A stretch of 64,000 bases of DNA, taken from Nemertoderma westbladi. Taxonomy: Eukaryota; Xenacoelomorpha; Nemertodermatida; Nemertodermatidae. Both the position numbers and the translations under genes were made by a program. Location: assembly GCA_032718475.1 (NCBI GenBank), contig JAUCBJ010007504.1, positions 1 to 64,000 of the forward strand. The letters are read 5' to 3'. This document shows, piece after piece, positions 32,041 through 43,173 of this stretch (its first letter is position 1; the number at the start of each line of letters is the position of its first letter). Below the pieces are notes generated by a model that worked only from the letters and a program-made list of their open reading frames with translations, did not search any database and had not been told where the DNA came from.

Positions 32041-32900
32041 GGGTGGTGGGCTTTTCACTTTTTTTCGATTTCATTGTTCTACCGGTGCACAAAAGTTGAT
32101 AAATGGTAAAAAAGTAAGGCAAAAAAAATTATTTAAATTTCGTCTATATCTTCACGGATCCCAAGAGGGTTAAATTTTGAGCCGTCGCGATGCACCATAA
32201 TGAGATATATAACAATATAACACATTGATAAAAGATCAATGACTCAAAGAAAGAACTTCCTGCATGCATCAAATGTGATCAAATGGGTCCAAACTTAGTT
32301 AGATAGTTGGGACTAAGGGAAGTAGTGCCACAGGCACATAGCCAGAACCTACCCTTTGGCACAAGTGACTCTTATTCTCAATTTTGGTGATGGACAACTT
32401 TTAGGCTATAAAAAGGCTGTAATGTAGACTTGTGTCTGACTTCACTTTTTCTGCGATATCTCAAGAACTATTCGCTCTACGTTTGTTTTGAAGGTGTCTA
32501 CCCCCACTAAGTCGGTCATTGCGGTTATAATGTGCATAATATTAATGCCGTAGGAGAACTCAAAGTTGGCCATCGCGAAAATTGAGAATAATCTAGTGGC
32601 ACTAGTTCCATTGATCCAAAAAATTAAATTTTGGTATCTAACTAGGTTTGGACCAATTTGAAGACATTTGATGCAGGGAAGAAGTTCCTTCTTGAGTCTT
32701 TGATCTTTCATCAATGTGTTATATTGTTATATATCTCATTATGGTGCATCGCGACGGCTCAAAATGTCAACCCTCTTGGGATCTGTGAAGATATAGAGGA
32801 AATTTAAAGAAATTTTTTTTGCTTTATTTTTTTACCATTTGGCAACTTTTGTGCACCGGTAGAACAATGAAATCGAAAAAAAGTAAAAAACGAACCACCC
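32041..32900. mobile_element. Palindromic MITE, TA target duplication
   Basis: TA at 32039-32040 and 32901-32902 flank termini GGGTGGT...ACCACCC. The two arms (about 32041-32412 and 32543-32900) are inverted copies over nearly their whole length, with a spacer of roughly 130 bp. TA duplication points to a Tc1/mariner-type source. A 90-codon minus-strand ORF at 32442-32714 lies in it but has no recognisable content. Confidence 0.85.
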
Positions 32901-32902
32901 TA

Positions 32903-33753
32903 GAAATCATTTTTTAATTTTTTTTGGCCAGACGAATCCAAGTAGGGTTAGAAGTTTAGACCAATAATGCTGGAATAGATTTAAGACATTTCTTGTCTTA
33001 GATTTTATATTCCCTATTTGAGGCCAAATTAAATTAAAAAAAACTATTATTATCATTGCTACTGTAGTTCTAGTTATAGAGTAGTTTATTGATTATTAGC
33101 CTAATAAACAATTATACCAAATACGGTATGTAACTAATAAACGAACGATACCTTAATTAACGATCAATATTAGACTAATATCAGACGCACGGCGCACATC
33201 GGATATCAGATTCAGACCATCTGAAGTCTGATTCCGTATGTAACGATGCACAATGCTCTTCAAATTCAGAGTTAAAAATCGGACACCTCTGACAGTCCAG
33301 ATAGTTTATACTCAAACAGACCATTGTATCAGATGTGAGGCACCTAGGAACGCTGTTTATATACAGTATCCCTGTCATATCATAGTCAGCTCATATCAGT
33401 TGTCCCCAGCTCTTATCAGTTGCCCCCAGCTCCTATCAGTTGTCCCCAGCTCCTATCAGTTGTCCCCAGCCCCTTTTTGTAGTAGCATGTAAAATTATAT
33501 TTGAGACGATAACACTCAATAGTTTAACCACTTAAAAACAATAACTTCATATCAACACTAAATGATTAATATTGATTTAGTACATAAATGTATTAATGTT
33601 ATGTTATATTAAATTGTTATTATTATTTTATATCCACAGTATTGAATCGCAAACTTTCAACATTAAACTCAGATTCACCTGTAATGATTGGACTGGAAGG
33701 ATAAAGTAACGAACAATAATTATTATAATATATTCAAATGCGTGATCCAAGAA
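32903..33753. other. Noncoding spacer with a short 20-bp repeat
   Basis: At 33388-33475 a roughly 20-bp unit (ATCAGTTGTCCCCAGCTCCT) repeats about four to five times. The rest is AT-rich with nothing recognisable. Confidence 0.6.
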
Positions 33754-35757
33754 AATTAGAAGGATCTTACCTACAACCCTGCCTCTTGTACAGGTACTAC
33801 TATAATACCAGTAGTCCAGGACTTCGGTAAGTATCCAATTAGAAGGATCTTACCTACAACCCTGCCTCTTGTACAGGTACTATAATACCAGTAGTCCAGG
33901 CCTTCGGTAAGTATCCAATTAGAAGGATCTTACCTACAACCCTGCCACTTGTACAGGTACTATAATACCAGTAGTCCAGGCCTTCGGTAAGTATCCAATT
34001 AGAAGGATCTTACCTACAACCCTGCCACTTGTACAGGTACTATAATACCAGTAGTCCAGGCCTTCGGTAAGTATCCAATTAGAAGGATCTTACCTACAAC
34101 CCTGCCACTTGTACAGGTACTATAATACCAGTAGTCCAGGCCTTCGGTAAGTATCCAATTAGAAGGATCTTACCTACAACCCTGCCACTTGTACAGGTAC
34201 TATAATACCAGTAGTCCAGGCCTTCGGTAAGTATCCAATTAGAAGGATCTTACCTACAACCCTGCCTCTTGTACAGGTACTATAATACCAGTAGTCCAGG
34301 CCTTCGGTAAGTATCCAATTAGAAGGATCTTACCTACAACCCTGCCACTTGTACAGGTACTATAATACCAGTAGTCCAGGCCTTCGGTAAGTATCCAATT
34401 AGAAGGATCTTACCTACAACCCTGCCACTTGTACAGGTACTATAATACCAGTAGTCCAGGCCTTCGGTAAGTATCCAATTAGAAGGATCTTACCTACAAC
34501 CCTGCCACTTGTACAGGTACTATAATACCAGTAGTCCAGGCCTTCGGTAAGTATCCAATTAGAAGGATCTTACCTACAACCCTGCCACTTGTACAGGTAC
34601 TATAATACCAGTAGTCCAGGCCTTCGGTAAGTATCCAATTAGAAGGATCTTACCTACAACCCTGCCACTTGTACAGGTACTATAATACCAGTAGTCCAGG
34701 CCTTCGGTAAGTATCCAATTAGAAGGATCTTACCTACAACCCTGCCTCTTGTACAGGTACTATAATACCAGTAGTCCAGGCCTTCGGTAAGTATCCAATT
34801 AGAAGGATCTTACCTACAACCCTGCCACTTGTACAGGTACTATAATACCAGTAGTCCAGGCCTTCGGTAAGTATCCAATTAGAAGGATCTTACCTACTAC
34901 CCTGCCTCTTGTACAGGTACTATAATACCAGTAGTCCAGGCCTTCGGTAAGTATCCAATTAGAAGGATCTTACCTACAACCCTGCCACTTGTACAGGTAC
35001 TATAATACCAGTAGTCCAGGCCTTCGGTAAGTATCCAATTAGAAGGATCTTACCTACAACCCTGCCACTTGTACAGGTACTATAATACCAGTAGTCCAGG
35101 CCTTCGGTAAGTATCCAATTAGAAGGATCTTACCTACAACCCTGCCACTTGTACAGGTACTATAATACCAGTAGACCAGGCCTTCGGTAAGTCCAATTAG
35201 AAGGATCTTACCTACAACTCTGCCACTTGTACAGGTACTATAATACCAGTAGTCCAGGCCTTCGGTAAGTATCCAATTAGAAGGATCTTACCTACAACCC
35301 TGCCTCTTGTACAGGTACTATAATACCAGTAGTCCAGGCCTTCGGTAAGTATCCAATTAGAAGGATCTTACCTACAACCCTGCCACTTGTACAGGTACTA
35401 TAATACCAGTAGACCAGGCCTTCGGTAAGTATCCAATTAGAAGGATCTTACCTACAACCCTGCCACTTGTACAGGTACTATAATACCAGTAGTCCAGGCC
35501 TTCGGTAAGTATCCAATTAGAAGGATCTTACCTACAACCCTGCCTCTTGTACAGGTACTATAATACCAGTAGTCCAGGACTTCGGTAAGTATCCAATTAG
35601 AAGGATCCTTACCTACAACCCTGCTACTTGTACAGGTACTATAATACCAGTAGTCCAGGCCTTCGGTATGTATCCATTTAGAAGGATCTTACCTAAAACC
35701 CTGCCACTTGTACAGGTACTATAATACCAGTAGACCAGGCCTTCGGTAATTATCCTC
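33754..35757 (+). repeat. Satellite A: 80-bp unit, about 25 copies
   Basis: A very uniform 80-bp unit running from AGAAGGATCTTACC to GGTAAGTATCCAATT. Most units differ only at a CCTCTTG/CCACTTG position; variants cluster at both ends. The unit contains GGTACTATAATACC (near-palindromic) and splice-donor-like GGTAAGTAT on the plus strand and TAGGTAAGATC on the minus strand. Confidence 0.95.
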
Positions 35758-35952
35758 AAAATTATAATTTATGAGCCAAAGTTCTAAAATATTTCTAAAA
35801 TGACCCCCCCCCCCCCTGGACCAATTGCATTGTAAAATAGTCCGGGCCAGATAGGGTTTAATATTCTGCTATACGGTTGCTTTAAAGTATATCGTATCAT
35901 AATTCTATATGAAAAATAAATAAAGAATACGATATTATATATCTGGGTAAAA
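35758..35952. other. Junction between satellites A and B
   Basis: About 195 bp of unique AT-rich sequence with a C12 run (35804-35816). Confidence 0.5.
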
Positions 35953-36487
35953 AGTCGGATTGGGCTGAGGCTGGTGGAAGGGTGGAGCTGGAGCCACAGC
36001 GGGTGGTATAGGGAGGAGCGGTTGGATTGGGCTGAGGCTGGTGGTAGGGTGGAGCAGGAGCCACAGCGGGTGGTGTAGGCAGGAGCAGGTGGATTGGGCT
36101 GAGGCTGGTGGAAGGGTGGAGCTGGTGCCACACCGGGTGGTTTAGGGAGGGGCAGTTGGATTGGGCTGAGGCTGGTGGAAGGGAGGAGCTAGAGTCACAG
36201 CGGGTGGTATAGGGAGGAGCAGTTGGATTGGGCTGAGGCTGGTGGAAGGGTGGAGCTGGTGCCACAGCGGGTGGTATAGGGAGGGGCAGTTGGATTGGGC
36301 TGAGGCTGGTGGAAGGGTGGAGCTGGTGCCACAGCGGGTGGTATAGGGAGGGGCAGTTGGATTGGGCTGAGGCTGGTGGAAGGGTGGAGCTGGAGTCACT
36401 GCGGGTGGTATAGGAAGGAGCAGTTGGATTGGGCTGAGGCTGGTGGAAGGGTGGAGCTGGTGCCACAGCGGGTGGTATAGGGAGGGG
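35953..36487 (-). repeat. Satellite B block 1: 67-bp unit
   Basis: Unit of 67 bp (GGGTGGTATAGGGAGGAGCA...GGAGCCACAGC), about 8 copies. As 67 is not a multiple of 3, successive units cycle through all three frames; all are open on the minus strand and give Pro/Ser/Thr-rich repeats, so long ORFs here are by-products. Confidence 0.92.
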
Positions 36488-36489
36488 TA

Positions 36490-36874
36490 CTTTTGCACTT
36501 TAGGTCCCCACCCCTAGATTTTTTTTGTGTGTGTTTTTTATGCAAATTACACTACTACAAGGTTAGTGTGACTATCTAGGAACATTTTTGGTATAAAAAA
36601 TGTTAGATTATGTTGCACCCCCGATCAACCCTAACCCAAAACAAAAAGGTTTATTTATTTATTTTTATTTAAAATAGTCAAGCGTTAAATCATTTTATGT
36701 AATTAAATAGCTAAAAAAAAGTAGAGTTCATTTTAGGCTACTGCTTTTATTAAAAATGTTAAACTGAATACATAAAAATGTTCTCAGATAATGCTATTCA
36801 TATTCTAGAACATAATAATATTATGTTTCCTTGATATAAAAAAATCTGGGTGGTGGGGACCTAAAGTGCAAAAG
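36490..36874. mobile_element. 385-bp MITE inserted in satellite B
   Basis: TA at 36488-36489 and 36875-36876. Termini CTTTTGCACTTTAGGTCCCC and its inverse are near-perfect TIRs of about 25 bp. The interior is AT-rich and noncoding. It splits satellite B, so it is younger than the array. Confidence 0.85.
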
Positions 36875-36876
36875 TA

Positions 36877-37409
36877 CCTAGGGAGGGGCAGTTGGATTGG
36901 GCTGGGGCTGGTGGAAGGGTGGAGCAGGAGTCACAGCGGGTGGTATAGGGAGGAGCAGTTGGATTGGGCTGAGGCTGGTGGAAGGGTGGAGCTGGTGACA
37001 CAGCGGGTGGTATAGGGAGGGGCAGTTGGATTGGGCTGAGGCTGGTGGAAGGGTGGAGCTGGAGCCACAGCGGGTGGTATAGGGAGGAGCAGTTGAATTG
37101 GGCTGAGGCTGGTGGAAGGGTGGAGCTGGAGCAACAGCGGGTGGTATAGGGAGGGGCAGTTGGATTGGGCTCAAGCTGGTGGAAGGGCGGAGCTAGAGCC
37201 ACAGCGTGTGGTATAGGGAGGAGCAGTTGGATTGGGCTGAGGCTGGTGGAAGGGTGGATCTGGAGCCACAGCGGGTGGTATAGGGAGGAGCAGTTGGATT
37301 GGGCTGAGGCTGGTGGAAGGGTGGAGCTGGAGCCACAGTGGGTGGTATAGGGAGGAGCAGTTGGATTGGGCTGGTGCAAGCGGAAGGGTGGAGCTGGAGC
37401 CACAGCGGG
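36877..37409 (-). repeat. Satellite B block 2
   Basis: About 8 units of the 67-bp repeat, continuing from block 1 after the MITE and interrupted by LTR-X at 37410. Confidence 0.9.
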
Positions 37410-38586
37410 TGTAAAAGCTTTTGCGGAATTAGCTGATTGTTTTTCCCGCAAAGTACTCTGTAGTTGGTTTAACGGACATAAAAAGCCATTTTCTTACTGT
37501 ACCGGTGTTTTAGTGGACATAAAAAGCCATTTCTTCTGTATGTGTACTTTAGCGGACATAACTAGCAATTCTATGTCGCAATACGCTAAATATTCTTGAA
37601 ACAGTGTAGTTACTATGACGACAGCTAACAGCTGATCTGTACACATGTAGCTTTTTCCTTGTTCTCTGTTGTTTCTTTGTTCGGTCAACCAATCAGAGCG
37701 ATTCTCCTGCTTTTTGTACAGAAACCTCCGGGAAATCGCGCAATGCATTATGGGTCAACGTTTACCTTTTTCCTGAGCCCAGAAGACCGGCTTTGGAATC
37801 TCTGTGGTTTCAGGCTTTAGCCCAACATTAGTAGGCTTAATCATAGAAACGTATATCTGTTATTGCATCTCACAATAACTCACCTAATCATATTGTTAAC
37901 TACAAACACCGCATTTTTACTGCTATTTACTGTCGGTCATTAATTATATCAGTCGATGGAATATTATTATATTTGGAATATCGATAAATAATTATAAAAC
38001 CCTCAATCTTCTTGATATACTGAAGGTAAGAGAGACCGGTTACATATAACAATTGCGACTTACATTAAAGTGGTTTTGGAGTGAATCTAATGCTATTTCA
38101 TAGGCACTACATGAGTCGGTTGTTGTTCTCTTTATATGTGACTAAAAGTAGTGAAGGTCGGCAGATCGGTGTGCAGCATTGTGCGGTTGTGTACATGATT
38201 GTGACTGATAACAAAGCATCTCCTAAAGAATGCGCTATATACGTGAATCCATAGCCATCCCGTTGTGTCTAGTGTAAGTCATAACTCTGTTTACATATTT
38301 AGAGCGCCACGTCCTAAAGGAACTGTTAATATTTCCCGAAAGTGAATAATATTTGTCAGAGATTATATATTACGATCAGTCGAATAATACAGTAGGCCTA
38401 CACCGCAATAAGGTTAGGCTTCCGAATCCAGTCTCCCGGGTATATCCAGCGGGTGAATGGTCGCGCATAGACTGGCTTCGGCTAATGTAGTGTATCAAAT
38501 ACTCGTCATAGGCTAAAGTCGATTTATTATCTTGAAGACATCCAAATTTGGCAGGTTAAACTGCTAAAGGTTTGAAAGCGTGAACA
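37410..38586. repeat. Solo LTR-X (1177 bp) with 5-bp target duplication
   Basis: TG at 37410 and CA at 38586, flanked by GCGGG at 37405-37409 and 38587-38591. The target is a satellite B unit. Full-length match to 15113-16315 defines the LTR ends. No internal region is present, the usual result of recombination between two LTRs. Confidence 0.88.
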
Positions 38587-40052
38587 GCGGGTGTTATAGG
38601 GAGGACCAGTTGGATTGGGCCGAGGCTGGTGGAAGGGTGGAGCTGGAGCCACAGTAGGTGTTATAGGTATGAGCAGTTGGATTGGGCTGAGGCTGGTGGA
38701 ATAGTGGAGCTGGAGCCACAGCGGGTGGTATAGGGGGGAGCAGTTCGATTGGACTGAAGCTGGAGCCACAGCGGCTATTATAGTGAGGAGCAGTTGGATT
38801 GGGCTGAGGCTGGTGGAAGGGTGGAGCTGAAGCCACAGCGGGTGGTATAGGGAGGAGCAGTCGGATTGGGCTGATGCTGGTGGAAGGGTGGAGCTGGAGC
38901 CACAGCGGGTGGTATAGGGAGGGGCAGTGGGATTGGGCTGAGGCTGGTGGAAGGGTTGAGCTGGAGCCACAGCGGGTGGTAGGGATGAGCAGTTGGATTG
39001 GGCTGAGGCTGGTGGAGCTGGAGCCACAGCGGGTGTTATAGGGAGGAGCAGTTGGATTGGGCTGAGGCTGTTGGAAGGGTGGAGCTGGAGCCACATCGGG
39101 TGGTAGGTAGGAGCAGTTGGATTGGGCTGATGCTGGTGGAAGGGTGGAGCTGGAGCCACAGCGGGTGGTATAGGGAGGAGCAATTGGATTGGGCTGAGGC
39201 TGGTGGAAGGTGGAGCTGGAGCCACAGCGGGTGGTATAGGGAGGAGTAGTTGGATTAGGCTGAGGATAGTTGAAGGGTGGAGCTGGAGCCACAGCGGGTG
39301 GTATAGGGAGGAGCAATTGGATTGGGCTGATGCTGGTAGAAGGATGGAGCTGGAGCCACAGCGGGTGGTATAGGGAGGAGCAGTTGGATTGGGCTGGTGC
39401 AAGCGGAAGGGTGGAGCTGGAGCCACAGCGGGTGTTATAGAGAGGGACAGTTGGATAGGGCTGAGGCTGGTGGAAGGGTGGAGCTAGAGCCACAGCAGGT
39501 GTTATAGGGAGGAGCAGTTGGATTGGCCTGAGGCTGGTAGAAGGGTGGAGCTGGAGCCACAGCGTATGGTATAGGGAGGAGCAGTTGGATTGGGCTGAGG
39601 CTGTTGGAAGGGTGGAGCTGGAGCCACATCGGGTGGTAGGGAGGAGCAGTTCGATTGGACTGAAGCTGGAGCCACAGCGGCTGTTATAGTAAGGAGCAGT
39701 TGGATTGGGCTGATGCTGGTGGAAGGGTGGAGCTGGAGCCACAGCGGGTGGTATAGGAAGGAGCAGTGGGATTGGGCTGAGGCTGGTGGAAGGGTGGAGC
39801 TGTAGCCACAGCGGGTGGTAGGGATGAGCAGTTGGATTGGGCTGAAGCTGGTGGAGCTAGAGCCACAGCGTGTGTTATAGGGAGGAGCAGTTGGATTGGG
39901 CTGAGGCTGTTGGAAGGGTGGAGCTGGAACCACATCGGGTGGTAGGGAGGAGCAGTTGGATTGGACTGAAACTGGAGCCACAGCAGCTGTTATAGGGAGG
40001 AGCAGTGGGATTGGGCTGAGGCTGGTGGAAGGGTGGAGCTGGAGCCACAGCG
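38587..40052 (-). repeat. Satellite B block 3
   Basis: About 22 units of the 67-bp repeat, more variable than blocks 1 and 2, with truncated units missing the GCTGGTGGAAGGGTG part. Minus-strand open frames of up to 382 codons cross it for the same 67-nt reason. Confidence 0.92.
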
Positions 40053-40800
40053 GTATTATAGTACCTGTACAAGTGGCAGGGTTGTAGGTAAGATCCTTCT
40101 AATTTGATACTTACCGAAGGCCTGGACTACTGGTATTATAGTACCTGTACAAGTGGCAGAGTTGTAGGTAAGATCCTTCTAATTTGATACTTACCGAAGG
40201 CCTGGACTACTGGTATTATAGTAATTGTACAAGAGGCAGGGTAGTAGGTAAGATACTTCTAATTGTATACTTACCGAAGGCCTGGACTACTGGTATTATA
40301 GTACCTGTAGAAGTGGCAGAGTTTTAGGTAAGATCCTTCTAATTTGATACTTACCGAAGGCCTGGACTACTGGTATTATAGTACCTGTACAAGTGGCAGA
40401 GTAGTAGGTAAGATCCTTCTAATCGGATACTCACCGAAGGCCTGGACTACTGGTATTATAGTAATTGTACAAGAGGCAGGGTAGTAGGTAAGATACTTCT
40501 AATTGTATACTTACCGAAGGCCTGGACTACTGGTATTATAGTACCTGTACAAGTGGCAGAGTTTTAGGTAAGATCCTTCTAATTTGATACTTACCAAAGG
40601 CCTGGACTACTGGTATTATAGTACATGTACAAGTGGCAGGGTAGTAGGTAAGATCCTTCTAATTGGGTACTTACCAAAGGCCTAGACTACTGGTATTATA
40701 GTACCTGTACAAGAGGCAAGGTTGTACTGTAGGTAAGATCCTTCTAATTGGATACTTACCGAAGGCCTAGACTACTGGTATTATAGTACATGTACAAGTG
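40053..40800 (-). repeat. Satellite A, inverted array, about 9 copies
   Basis: Reverse complement of the 33.75-35.76 kb unit (GGTATTATAGTACCTGTACAAGTGGCAG...). Units here are more diverged, and two carry a distinct variant (GTAATTGTACAAGAGGCAGG). It abuts satellite B block 3 directly. Confidence 0.93.
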
Positions 40801-41029
40801 GACATACACCTACAAGTACACATACACCTACACTTGAGGAGTTACCAGTTAGATCCCCACCTGTAGGAGTTCCTTCACACATACACGATTACCGGTCCGC
40901 TGATTAACTGAGCACTATGTAGCACTGTTACTGCCGTAGGCCTACCTACTGCAACCAACATACATTTTACATACTGACCGCGGTCCTACAATGCCGAGCC
41001 CCGGCTCCAGTTGATATCGATATTCAACT

Positions 41030-42139
41030 ATGTCTATAACACTTGACGCGGTTTACCGAGAAATAATTGAACTACGCAAAACTAGTGAGGCGAATTATCT
41101 GAACCTGCAACACAGCATTGATATATCTAGAGCTGCAAGCGAAAGCACACGCAGGCAGATTAACGAACACCAACAATTCCTTACAGCCAGTTTCCTAAAC
41201 AATGACTCTGAACACCAATATCGACGCAGATGCAACATTCTGCTACACGGTATCGAAATTCGTTCCACAGGAAAACCTGAGGATGTCCGAAAAATCATTG
41301 AACCTATTGTACGCGCTTTTATAGACCTTCAGCAGTTTAACCTGCCGAAATTTATATGTCTTTATTGATAATCTGCCTTTTGTAAGATGATAAGATTTAA
41401 TACAAAACAAACCAAAAACATTAGCCGAAGCCAGTCCATGCGCGTCCAAATGACCCGTTTATAACACCGGGAGACTGGATTCGTGGGCTTAAATTTATTT
41501 GCGGTCAAGCCTACTGTATTATTCATCTTGGAGTCACTAAAAGTCTCCGACGGATTGAAGTCAGTAGATGGTTGTCATCGACTTGGCCCTCAACGCCCTG
41601 GTTCTAAACGACCACCACCAATTATTGTTAAGTTTAAGTACCATTCCCCGCGTTCTGAAATATTTTCAAATATCAAACATGTTCCTAAAGGCGTTCAGAT
41701 TAGCGACCATCTTACGATTTATCGCTCGCGTTTGCTAAACTTCCTTAGGAAGATCCGTGCGGATGGTATCATATATGGCTGTGGCTCACGTAATGGCAAC
41801 ATTAGCGTACAGCTGGCCACAAAATCTCGACACATAAGGATTACGACCTTCGAGGACATCGAGGACGTTCTGGGATCAAAGAAACCTCAATCGCTCATCA
41901 TCCCCGACACGTACGAGGAGATTCGATCCTGCATGGATCTCCCAGTTAGCGAATCAATCTCTGGGGGGACAGGGGGTGAACCGCAAACATCTCGTGACGA
42001 CGAGTCGACAGCTGTTCCAGTACCGAAGGACAAGGGGAAGAAACAACGCGTCCAACTCAGCCGATCTCGAACCGGTCTACGATCCCACCCCACGTCAACT
42101 GACAACCAATATATTTCCCTTGAAGAAGAATCCCAATAG
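41030..42139 (+). pseudogene. LINE ORF1 split by an LTR-X fragment
   Basis: The first part (41030-about 41330) has a heptad-like coiled coil then RRRCNILLHGIE, the start of an L1-type RRM. The second part (about 41526-42139) continues with CHRLGPQRPGSKRPPPIIVK, SDHLTIYRSRLLNFLRK and an acidic/Ser-rich tail, the usual C-terminal domain of LINE ORF1 RNA-binding chaperones. The insert between them is LTR-X-like sequence. Confidence 0.8.
41330..41525 (-). repeat. LTR-X fragment inside LINE ORF1
   Basis: About 195 bp matching the terminal 200 bp of LTR-X in reverse orientation (AGCAGTTTAACCTGCC, ACATTAGCCGAAGCCAGTC, CCGGGAGACTGGATTCG, GCCTACTGTATTATTC). It is clearly more diverged than the two full LTRs. 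Confidence 0.8.
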
Positions 42140-42507
42140 TAATTATATTATTCATTTAATATGCAGTCTTATGTATTTTGTCTGTCTGCCTTAAGATTGA
42201 TTAATTTAGAAAGTGTAACTGTTATGCACTCTATAGGTTTATGATCTGCAATGTGTCGTCTATATTTAGGTTTATTATTCCACTTTTATCGTCCTAAATG
42301 TGTCTTACATCACTGGTGTTTCTACTACATCTTAGTTCACTATTTCATCTTTCCTTGCTTCATGTCAGGATGTTGAATGTCATACTCGAACTAATATTTC
42401 ACTCTGCTTCATTCAGAATAACAAGTAATTTCACAATAATAATATCCTTTCATTATATTTCATATTAATTTCTCAATTTCTTTATTTCAAACAAACATAC
42501 GAACAAG

Positions 42508-42946
42508 TTGGTTGTGGGTAGCCTATGGCCTTCACATGCTACTTTCGTCACTTATAATGCCCCAGCATCACCCTACCCCACCACCCCATCCCCTTCCTGT
42601 ACCTTCTGTTACTCGATAGTATCCCCCACCGAAACCTCCTTAAAGTGCTCACTATGTCAAAATTTATATCACTATCCTTGTGGGACCTGTCTCGATTTAG
42701 CGCATTTTCCATTGTCTAACACAAATTCGATCCTAACATACTGTATATACTGTTACTTGGATATTTTTCCTTTTAATAATGTCCCTAACTCTGATACTGA
42801 TATTTTTTCTGACGGGGCCGAGGACACTAATTCAATAGACTTTTCTGCTTCAAATAATCAATTCAAATCAATTGACCCCGACAGAAATATAATATCTTCC
42901 ATCAATAGCTCTGACTACTTTAACACTGACTCTTACAACTCCCTTC
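42508..42946 (+). pseudogene. LINE ORF2 N-terminal part with Cys/His-rich finger
   Basis: No ATG opens the frame. It contains a PHD-like pattern (CTFC...CSLC...HYPC...CIYC) followed by a Ser/Asn/Asp-rich linker. The frame would run on into the endonuclease fragment at 48216, but a Gypsy element interrupts it at 42947. Confidence 0.65.
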
Positions 42947-43173
42947 TGAAATGATTGTCTGGTTTAAGATCTTGCATATCGGTATTATATTTGAACTCAG
43001 TTCATAAGATATATAAGAGTACATATACTACTGTACTGCCGAAGCACTACTGCACTCAAATACCCCAACACCAGTATCTCGCTATGCCCTAAGCCTAATA
43101 CAGTCCTAGGCCCAACCTCAAGGGGCGAGCCATCTGAATTGGTGAGTCTCCTCCTTATCACCTAATTCCATCA
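42947..43173 (-). repeat. 3' LTR of the Gypsy element
   Basis: 227 bp, TGATGGAATTAGG...CATTTCA on the minus strand; matches 47984-48210. A TATATA stretch lies at 43009-43016. The TGA of the Gag-Pol stop is the first three bases of this LTR. Confidence 0.95.

Noticed and set aside
33754-35757. CRISPR-like array of regular repeats
   Set aside because: The whole 80-bp period is repeated with no unique spacers, and the DNA is eukaryotic; it is a satellite.
38594-39742. 382-codon minus-strand ORF with Pro-rich repeats
   Set aside because: It is satellite B read through all three phases of a 67-bp unit, with no start or unique domain.
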